Origin: Candidatus Aminicenantota bacterium
GTDB taxonomy: Bacteria > Acidobacteriota > Aminicenantia > Aminicenantales > Aminicenantaceae
Length of the DNA: 64,000 bases
NCBI GenBank assembly: GCA_011772495.1
Contig: WVZL01000044.1
Span: 1 to 64,000 of the forward strand
Direction: 5' to 3'
Position 1 is the stretch's first letter, and each line of letters starts with the position of its first letter. Under the pieces are notes generated by a model. It made no database searches. It was not told the origin of the DNA and was given only the letters and a program-made list of their open reading frames with translations. The translations under genes were made by a program, and so were the position numbers. Of the stretch, positions 18,377 through 26,329 are shown in pieces.

Positions 18377-19477
18377 GTGAAGTCAATCATAAGATTTTAT
18401 AAACAGCATCCCTTCCTTTTCAACCTGCTTAAATTATTGATTTTTCTTTATATATTTATATTCAGCCTTGAATTGATGGGCACATCCCTAAAAATGGTTG
18501 GAAAAGGGTTGGCGACCACCCTGATCCAAACCACTACTAATCCGTTTGTGGGTTTGTTCATCGGGATTCTGGCAACTTCTCTTATTCAATCATCTTCTTC
18601 TACAACTTCCATTGTAGTAGGGCTTGTAGCCGGAGGTGCTTTAAATGTGGCCAACGCTATTCCCATAATAATGGGGGCCAATGTAGGAACTTCCGTTACT
18701 AATACTCTGGCATCTCTCACGCAAATTAACCGCGGTACAGAATTTCAGCGGTCTTTTTCGGTGGCTATTGTGCACGATTATTTCAATCTGCTGGCGGTAC
18801 TCGTGTTATTTCCGTTACAATATTTTACTAACTTTTTGGGTCGGATTGCTACTTTTATGGGGCAGGAATTCCAGCACATAGGCGGTCTAAAGTTCTTAAG
18901 CCCTGTAAAAGCATTAACCAGTCCTCTGGTCGAAATTCTAAAGCATTGGATTGGAGCGTATCCATGGATTTTGTCGGTTTTGTCTCTCATTCTTTTGCTA
19001 TTTGCTTTAACGCAGATGGTGAAGGCTTTGAAGGTTTTAATCGCCAAAAAAGCGGAGGCCTGGTTCGACCGCTTTTTGTTTAAAACGGCTCTCCGGGCAT
19101 TTTTTGTGGGATTGCTATTAACTGCAATGGTGCAAAGTAGTTCCATTACCACTTCTTTGGCAGTGCCGATGGCGGGGGCGGGCCTGTTAACAATAGTTCA
19201 ATTTTTTCCTTATACATTGGGGGCCAATTTGGGGACAACTGTGACTGCGATTCTTGCAGCCTTAGTGACGGGTAATCTGGCGGCAATTATTGTTGCTTTT
19301 TCACATTTATTATTCAATATATCAGGAATGATTATTTGGTGGCCCTTTAAATTTATTCCCATATTTTTAGCCCAAAGATTCGCCCGGTTCTCCACGCGTA
19401 ATAAATTGTTCCCTATTATGTACATCATAATAGTTTTTTTTGTTATACCTGTATTAGTGATTTATTTTTTGAGGTAG
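18377..19477 (+). CDS. Na/Pi cotransporter family protein
   Basis: 366 aa; paired QSSS repeats LATSLIQSSSSTTSIVVGLVAGGAL and AMVQSSSITTSLAVPMAGAG; IMGANVGTSVTNTLASL. Confidence 0.92.
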   Translation: MKSIIRFYKQHPFLFNLLKLLIFLYIFIFSLELMGTSLKMVGKGLATTLIQTTTNPFVGLFIGILATSLIQSSSSTTSIVVGLVAGGALNVANAIPIIMGANVGTSVTNTLASLTQINRGTEFQRSFSVAIVHDYFNLLAVLVLFPLQYFTNFLGRIATFMGQEFQHIGGLKFLSPVKALTSPLVEILKHWIGAYPWILSVLSLILLLFALTQMVKALKVLIAKKAEAWFDRFLFKTALRAFFVGLLLTAMVQSSSITTSLAVPMAGAGLLTIVQFFPYTLGANLGTTVTAILAALVTGNLAAIIVAFSHLLFNISGMIIWWPFKFIPIFLAQRFARFSTRNKLFPIMYIIIVFFVIPVLVIYFLR

Positions 19478-19483
19478 GGAGAA

Positions 19484-20161
19484 TTGACAATGTTAAAAAA
19501 TTTGTTTGCTATCTTTAAAAAAGACACATTGATGGATCGTGCCTATCATCAGTCTTTTTTGATGTTTGATATTATTCGTGGAATGTATATAGCAGCCAAA
19601 GAATCGCTGCGGTATAGGGAAGATAGTGAAATTGATGTAGATATTTTTGATGACGACGCTGAAGTCAATCGTTTTGAGCGCGAAGTTCGCCGAGATGTGT
19701 TTAATCATTTGGCAGTCAGAGGTACAGGAAGGCTACCTTCCGGTCTGGTTTTAATCAGTATCATAATCGACCTTGAAAGAATTGGCGATTACACAAAGAA
19801 TATTGTTGAGCTGGCAATGAACCATCCCGGCAAATTGAACGGTGGGAAATTTGAAGATGACTTGCAACGGGTAGAAACCGCAGTGGCAGACAATTTAGTC
19901 AGAACTAGAAATTGTTTTGAATCTGGGGAAGAGGCTCCCGCCTTAAAGCTTCTGGAGGACTATGATTGGGTGAATCCTCTTTGCGATAAAAAGCTGATGG
20001 CATTGGTCAAGGAAGAAGATAAAAGTATTCGGCCTGGTGATGCAGTTTCTCTTGCTTTGTATTTCCGTTGGTTAAAACGGATTAATTCCCATTTACGCAA
20101 TATCACCACGAGTGTTGTCAACCCATTTGATAGAATTGGCTTCAGGTCCAAAAAGGAATAA
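19484..20161 (+). CDS. PhoU-domain-like protein
   Basis: 225 aa; helical, LISIIIDLERIGDYTKNIVELA matches the PhoU E/DxxxD signature; 6 nt after the Na/Pi transporter. Confidence 0.8.
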   Translation: MTMLKNLFAIFKKDTLMDRAYHQSFLMFDIIRGMYIAAKESLRYREDSEIDVDIFDDDAEVNRFEREVRRDVFNHLAVRGTGRLPSGLVLISIIIDLERIGDYTKNIVELAMNHPGKLNGGKFEDDLQRVETAVADNLVRTRNCFESGEEAPALKLLEDYDWVNPLCDKKLMALVKEEDKSIRPGDAVSLALYFRWLKRINSHLRNITTSVVNPFDRIGFRSKKE

Positions 20162-20314
20162 ATTTTTCATTCGTACAATTAGGTGGGCTTGTTAAAATCC
20201 AGCCCCAGATGATTCAAGCAGTTGATTGTTATATCTTTCCTTGTGCAAAATTGACATCATTTTGTTCCTGTGATATAAGCGAGGTAAGAAGTCAGCAAAA
20301 GAAATAAGACAGAA

Positions 20315-21832
20315 ATGGAAAAGGCTTTTAGAGAAAAAAAAAAGAAGTCCTTATCTTTCAAACAGATAATCTCCTCCTGGGTTAACTATTTCGTCCCTGA
20401 TATGCATGAAAAGGACCAAAAATTCCGCAATTATCTTGCCCGTCTTAGCAGTGCTGGTATGCTTGTGGCGGGTATTCTGGCCATGGTGGCCATAATACTT
20501 CTCATCAGTATTTACGCGCTCCTTGGTGTGAACCTTTCTTGGACCCATAGGACTGGAGAATCACCACTCACTTTAGCCTTGGCACCCCAAGTGATAATCT
20601 TCATCATTGGGGGAATAGGTGTTGTTTTGTCTAGAATTCATCAAAGTCCTCAATGGGGACGCTTAGTAGTTTTTGTGCTTATTCTAGCAGTATGTGCAGC
20701 AACCGTCTGGGAGGATGTCGATAAGGGAGACATTTCTTTTTCAGCGAGCTATTTGACACTAGCGATGTTAGTCGCAGCAGTCATAATGCCCTATCGACCA
20801 TGGCAGGTTTTTCTGCTGGGGGGGATTATCACCTCTTCATTTTTTTTATCGATTCCCTATCTTCCATTCCCGGAGGGAATGGAATTGACTTTACCTAAGG
20901 CCAATTCTCTTATGATATTGATTATAGCCACTATTTTGTTCACTATCATTACGGGAGCGATCTATAGAAGCAGGGTTCTTCTGTATCAAGCACGCCAGAA
21001 AGAAATCTTTTTGCGGCAGGCTATCGCAGAACATGCCCATAACCTGGAGGAAATAAACTTGAAGCTCCGCGAGACTCAAGACCATCTGGTTCAGTCAAAA
21101 AAAATGGCAGCTCTGGGTAATCTTGTAGCCGGCGTGGCCCATGAAATCAATACTCCCCTGGGTGCGATCAATTCCAATGCTGACACAGCTCTACGAGCCC
21201 TCAAGGTCATCAACAGCAACATAGAAGGCGATGATAGTATCCCTTGGTCGGAAGAGAAAGAGGAAAAAATTAAGCAAGCCATAAAAACAATCACAACCCT
21301 ACACAGTTCTACAACTCTTGCTGCCGGGCGCATCGATAAAATCGTAACGGCGTTGCGCGGTTTTGCTAGCCTTGATGAAGCTGAATATCAGACCTTCGAC
21401 GTGCATAAGGGAATCGAGGATACGATTACTCTTTTGAAGGCCAATCTTAGAAAGCAGGTTAAAATAAAGAGAGATTTTATCCTCCCTCAAAAACTTTACT
21501 GTAACCCAGGACAGCTAAACCAAGTATTTATGAACCTCTTGACTAACGCTGAGCAGGCAATAGAAAAGCAGGGAGAGGTGACCATAAGGACTCGAATCGA
21601 AAAAGGATGGGCGGTGATTCAGTTTATTGATAATGGAAAAGGGATTGCCAGCCAGGATCTCGATCGTATCTTTGATCCTGGTTTCACCACTAAAGGGGTG
21701 GGTGTTGGAACCGGGCTGGGGCTGTCTATCTGCTATCGAATTCTTGAAGATCACGGAGGGTCAATTGACGTCTCTAGTGAAGAAGGCAAGGGGGCAACAT
21801 TTACTATCCGGTTGCCTCTGACTGAGGCTTGA
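20315..21832 (+). CDS. Membrane sensor histidine kinase
   Basis: 505 aa; several N-terminal TM segments; H-box [48 protein letters not shown]. Confidence 0.93.
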   Translation: MEKAFREKKKKSLSFKQIISSWVNYFVPDMHEKDQKFRNYLARLSSAGMLVAGILAMVAIILLISIYALLGVNLSWTHRTGESPLTLALAPQVIIFIIGGIGVVLSRIHQSPQWGRLVVFVLILAVCAATVWEDVDKGDISFSASYLTLAMLVAAVIMPYRPWQVFLLGGIITSSFFLSIPYLPFPEGMELTLPKANSLMILIIATILFTIITGAIYRSRVLLYQARQKEIFLRQAIAEHAHNLEEINLKLRETQDHLVQSKKMAALGNLVAGVAHEINTPLGAINSNADTALRALKVINSNIEGDDSIPWSEEKEEKIKQAIKTITTLHSSTTLAAGRIDKIVTALRGFASLDEAEYQTFDVHKGIEDTITLLKANLRKQVKIKRDFILPQKLYCNPGQLNQVFMNLLTNAEQAIEKQGEVTIRTRIEKGWAVIQFIDNGKGIASQDLDRIFDPGFTTKGVGVGTGLGLSICYRILEDHGGSIDVSSEEGKGATFTIRLPLTEA

Positions 21833-21975
21833 GCGCTTAATGAAGGGCAGATTCCTGCCTAAGCATTTGAAATACTCGGCTTGATTCAAGCCCCTGATGC
21901 TTTATACTGGAATCAATCAGGTTTAGATCGGTATAGAAGTTGTTGTCGGAGATTTCATGCAATGAAGGGGATATT

Positions 21976-22458
21976 CTAAACAAATGTCTTAACAATCTCG
22001 CGCTGAAGATCTTGAAGTTCTGAGTAGGCTTTATTAATTTCTTTTATTTTTTCCTCGAGCTTCTTCATCAGCTTTTTCTTTTCTAAGCCATTTCGGAAGA
22101 TGATCAGGATATCTTCATTATCCCATGGCTTTTCAATATATTGAAATAAACCGACTTCATTGATTGCTTTTATAGCATTCTCTTTGTCAGCATAACCGGT
22201 GAGAATAATCCGTGGCACCTCCGGTTTTATTTCCCTAACTTTGGACAGAAAGGAAATGCCATCCATTTTAGGCATCAGATAGTCCGAAACGACGAGGTCC
22301 ACATTATTATTTTTGATAAATTCTAGAGCTTCTTTAGGGTAGACAAATGTTTTGATGTTGTAATCGGTTTCTAAAGATAAGAATGAGCTGAGGCTTGTTA
22401 AAACCATCTCCTCATCATCTACGATGACAATAGTTGAGTTTTTATTTGAATTGTCCAT
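21976..22458 (-). CDS. Response regulator (REC domain plus C-terminal coiled coil, no obvious output domain)
   Basis: 160 aa; TIVIVDDEEMVL...VDLVVSDYLMPKMDGISFL...RIILTGYADKENAI...YIEKPW. Confidence 0.92.
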   Translation of the reverse strand: MDNSNKNSTIVIVDDEEMVLTSLSSFLSLETDYNIKTFVYPKEALEFIKNNNVDLVVSDYLMPKMDGISFLSKVREIKPEVPRIILTGYADKENAIKAINEVGLFQYIEKPWDNEDILIIFRNGLEKKKLMKKLEEKIKEINKAYSELQDLQREIVKTFV

Positions 22459-22541
22459 AGGTCCTCCTAAGAATTCTTTTTCCTACTTCAATATTTGTCT
22501 TTACTTTTTATCGAGCCTGGCTTGTTTAGTCCTAATGAATT

Positions 22542-22973
22542 TTACTTGTTAATACGGGTCATTAATTTTCTCAACCTTTTGGCCATCACCTTCAAGATGC
22601 TCTGGGTAATTTCAACATGGTCAGCCAATAGATCAATGAAATCCTCTTTATCGATCTGCAATAAGCGAGTGTCCTCGAGAGTAGCAGCGGTTGCCACCCT
22701 AGGTTCGTCATCAAAAAGAGCCCAGGTTCCGAAAACATCTTTTTGCTTGGCAACCATCACCTCTTGGTTTTCTCTGGTCAGGCTGACACTTCCCTCGATA
22801 ACCATATACATTGCATCTGGAAATTCCCCCTCTTTGAAGATGGTTTTATTCGCTTTGAACTCGATCTCATCGGTGATGGTAGCGATATGGGCCAAATTTT
22901 CCGTTGAGGTATATTCAAAGATATCGATATCCTGGAGGAATATTACTTTTTCTACTGTTGTTAACACGAGCAA
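22542..22973 (-). CDS. Cyclic nucleotide-binding domain protein
   Basis: 143 aa; FKEGEFPDAMYMVIEGSVSLTRENQEVMVAKQKDVFGTWALFDDEPRVATAATLEDTRLLQIDKEDF. Confidence 0.85.
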   Translation of the reverse strand: MLVLTTVEKVIFLQDIDIFEYTSTENLAHIATITDEIEFKANKTIFKEGEFPDAMYMVIEGSVSLTRENQEVMVAKQKDVFGTWALFDDEPRVATAATLEDTRLLQIDKEDFIDLLADHVEITQSILKVMAKRLRKLMTRINK

Positions 22974-23040
22974 TCCTGCATTGATAATGATTTATTAACA
23001 GCATTACAGAAATTAACACATCTGTAGCCTTATCGTCAAA

Positions 23041-25887
23041 CTAATTCGAAATACCAATTCTCCTTAAATAGTATTTAGCGGTTTCCTTAACTATTGGATC
23101 TGGATCGTCGACAAGCTTGGCAATAGTGTCCATAGGTTTATCGTAGTTCAACTCGGCAATGAGATACAATGTGCATATCTTAAGCCAATTGTCATCTCCT
23201 TCTAGAATGAAATTGATCCATTCGAGTTCCTCTGGAATATCAAACCCGAAAAGTTCTTGGACTTTGGCTAGTAGATTTTCATCAGTGGTTGATTCAATGA
23301 TCGGGATTAGAATCCTCTTCAGGTTCATCTCAAGAATGTTGTCCAGGAATTCGACTGAAGTTGCTCTAAGCTCAGATCTGTTGCTTTTTACGGCAAGGTA
23401 GGCGTTGAACATATCCTTGGCAGGGTGTTTTAAACCAAGAAGACGAAAAACCCGCTCTAGATTGTTGTCTAGCTTTTCCTCCAGGGCAGCCATCAAAAGC
23501 CTTCTTGCCTTTAGTTTTCGATCGGAACCATCTTTTGACGATGAGACTGCTTTATCAGTTGATAGGGAAATTTTCTGTCGTTGCAATAAGGTGAGAATTC
23601 GGTAATATTGCACAGTTTCGTCCATAATTCTCGCCTCGATACGCTGTTTGTCAAATTTAAGCAATGGAAATTTTACTCGGAGTTTGTTTAGAGCTTTTAT
23701 GATTTCGTAACGTAAAAGTAAATCACTTTGAGCCAGATTTCTGGTCAGGAGGTCTACAGATTTCTGAGAGCCGATTAAAGCCAACACCTTGGGAATTGCC
23801 AGCCGAATTTTTTTCTTCTCACTAGCATTTTCGATATGCTCCGCCAGGATATCGATTATGTCTTCGTCGTATTCTGCTAGAGACTCTCGGGCATATTTAC
23901 GGACATGTTTCGTGTCAAGATGAGAGATCAGAGTGGGGATAAACTCTTTGGCCTGACTTTGCCCGACGCTTATAACGGCCGCTTGAATGACTTCCACAGA
24001 TTCATCGTTGAGTAATATATGGAGGTAAGAATAAAGTTCAGGATTGTTGGCTTCCCCGATGGCCCTGGCGGTATTAATCTTAATGAACTGTTTTTGGGCG
24101 TTGTCCTCTTTTTTTCGCTGAAGGCCCTTAAGCATCCCATCAAGCAGCCCTTTTATATTGATGTCTTTCCTGAACTCCTTGCTCTCTCTCCATTCTCTGG
24201 AGACACACATTAGGGCTGCGCTACGTACATGATAATCATCATGGTCTAAATACGTTTTCAGGATTGATGTCTTATCATCGGAGCGCTTGCATAAATAATG
24301 AATTGCCTCAGTTCGCAATGTCTGGTCGTTATTATCGATTGAACTTTTAGCTTCTGCAGTCATATCGAGTTCTTCATACCGGGGGACCATCTTCAAGACT
24401 AGAGATTTGACCTCGTTAGATGGATGCTTTATAAGTTTTTTTAAATACGGAATTAGCTCTTTGTTTTTAACATCTTCTAATAAATTTAAGACATATATTA
24501 TCTGTCTCTCGTTTTTTGTATCCAGCACTTTAAGAAAACTCTTAAATACGGAAGCATCCTGTAAATTTAACGATTGCTCTTCAATATCTATCGACCGTTT
24601 CTCTATGGCCATCCTGAAGGAGTTAACATACTCACCCTTCACCCTGGTGATTAACAAAATCCAAGCAGCAATTAAGCCAATTGTGAATAAGCTGATGTAT
24701 CGAACAGAAAATCCCAACCCTAGCGTCATAGCTATCAGAAGGATGCCGCCTAAGCCTTTGGCAAAGTTTTTAATGAAAACATCGATAAAAGCTTTGGCTT
24801 TGTTTTTGATCTCGGGAATTATGGGCAGGGCTAAGAGCTCAGTTCCAGCTTTGTTGATTGAATGCTTAAGGCTCCCATCGTTCACCTTGATAAGAATCGC
24901 TGTCCAGAGTGTGGGATTCACAAGGACAGCGACAGCTCCCACGAATAGGGCAACCGGTAGAAAGAAGAGTGAAGAGGCCACACCGAGATATTTCATTACC
25001 CTGTTGGTAAAAAATAGTTGAATTAACAGTGATGCGATACTCAGAGTGGACATCCAGAAGCCAAAGAAAGCTGTTAGCCGGTCTGTATCAGAGATGACTC
25101 TGGAGGCGACGTCGCTGAACTGATAATCAACGAGGTTGGCAACAACAACGCTTATCCCGATTATGCCGGCAAGGTAAACAAGGTGGCGCGAATTTAGAAT
25201 CAATTTTATTGGGTTATCGGAAGTTTCAAACCGATCTATTTGCCTTTGCCTGTAAACTCTTCTACTAGGGATGTAGTGGACGCTTTTTTTCCAGATCAAC
25301 AAGAGCAGAAATGAGCTTATTATTAAAAATCCAATGCAGAAAAAGATTAGGTTTTCTGTTTTTAGTCGTGGCGCTAGCAAGTTTGTCAGATAGCCACCAA
25401 AAATTCCCCCTAAAATCGCCCCGGCGCCGATAAAACCAAACAGACGCTTAGCTTCGCGAGCATTGAATATATAATTAGCTAAAAGCCAGAACTGGGTACT
25501 TGTTATGACAGCGAATATAGCCACCCAGATATAAAAAGCATATAAAATCCAGCCCCTTTGATATCCGAAATGAAGCACAAACCAAAAAACCAGAAGGCAA
25601 GCGATCGATATGAATATAGTGTTTAATACAAGATAGATGAGCCGGGTGTTTTTGGAGTATCTCGAATAGAGGGAGGCGACTAAAGCTGAAAAGAAGGCCA
25701 CCAGTATGAAAACATAGGGAAGCTTTTTAACGCCGAACTCGACCAAAAAGAGTGAATTGCGAACGGGCTTGACTATCATTAATGAAGCAATAAGTAAAAA
25801 GATATAGAAAAACATCAAAAGAGCTCTTAATGTCTCCCCCTCGCGAATGTCGAACAGTTGGCGAAAAAGCTTTCTCATTAATGCCAC
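23041..25887 (-). CDS. ATP/ADP-translocase-like (NTT/MFS) membrane protein fused to C-terminal HEAT repeats
   Basis: 948 aa; about 12 TM N-terminal half (MIVKPVRNSLFLVEFGVKKLPYVFILVAFFSALVASLYSR...), then repeated HEAT-like helices (NNPELYSYLHILLNDESVEVIQAAVISVGQ..., DDPDPIVKETAKYYLRRIG). Confidence 0.8.
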   Translation of the reverse strand: MALMRKLFRQLFDIREGETLRALLMFFYIFLLIASLMIVKPVRNSLFLVEFGVKKLPYVFILVAFFSALVASLYSRYSKNTRLIYLVLNTIFISIACLLVFWFVLHFGYQRGWILYAFYIWVAIFAVITSTQFWLLANYIFNAREAKRLFGFIGAGAILGGIFGGYLTNLLAPRLKTENLIFFCIGFLIISSFLLLLIWKKSVHYIPSRRVYRQRQIDRFETSDNPIKLILNSRHLVYLAGIIGISVVVANLVDYQFSDVASRVISDTDRLTAFFGFWMSTLSIASLLIQLFFTNRVMKYLGVASSLFFLPVALFVGAVAVLVNPTLWTAILIKVNDGSLKHSINKAGTELLALPIIPEIKNKAKAFIDVFIKNFAKGLGGILLIAMTLGLGFSVRYISLFTIGLIAAWILLITRVKGEYVNSFRMAIEKRSIDIEEQSLNLQDASVFKSFLKVLDTKNERQIIYVLNLLEDVKNKELIPYLKKLIKHPSNEVKSLVLKMVPRYEELDMTAEAKSSIDNNDQTLRTEAIHYLCKRSDDKTSILKTYLDHDDYHVRSAALMCVSREWRESKEFRKDINIKGLLDGMLKGLQRKKEDNAQKQFIKINTARAIGEANNPELYSYLHILLNDESVEVIQAAVISVGQSQAKEFIPTLISHLDTKHVRKYARESLAEYDEDIIDILAEHIENASEKKKIRLAIPKVLALIGSQKSVDLLTRNLAQSDLLLRYEIIKALNKLRVKFPLLKFDKQRIEARIMDETVQYYRILTLLQRQKISLSTDKAVSSSKDGSDRKLKARRLLMAALEEKLDNNLERVFRLLGLKHPAKDMFNAYLAVKSNRSELRATSVEFLDNILEMNLKRILIPIIESTTDENLLAKVQELFGFDIPEELEWINFILEGDDNWLKICTLYLIAELNYDKPMDTIAKLVDDPDPIVKETAKYYLRRIGISN

Positions 25888-26329
25888 TTTACTCGGAGTG
25901 GACTATTTAAACATCACAAGACAAGTCCTTGAAGAATTCAAGAAATACTACACTTAATTTTTATTATTCTCAAGAATATTTTCAAGATTCATATGATATT
26001 CAAGTTGTTTCTTCAATTGTGATATGTAGAAATCTTTTTTCTATTACTTTATAGGTATTTTGATATAGTGGTTTGGACTTTTTAGGAATTTTAATATTTT
26101 TGTTCTTCGAAATCAACATGATAAGCCAGATCATCAGGTTTCCTAATCTTGGAAGTGCTTTTGATGCCTGTTTTTAGTCTGCACTATCGGTTGCGGACAA
26201 AATGCCAGATAGAGAGGATATAAATTTTGGCATTATTGATTTAAGAAAATCATTATTCCTAGGAGGCAGGTATTTAATAACTTTACAGGGCTAAACGACA
26301 TGAGTACTAAAATTATAATGGCGCTTATT

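Noticed and set aside
21878-21892. GGCTTGA-T-TCAAGCC palindrome between the convergent kinase and response regulator genes
   Set aside because: Short stem between convergent genes; expected for a terminator-like structure and not distinctive.
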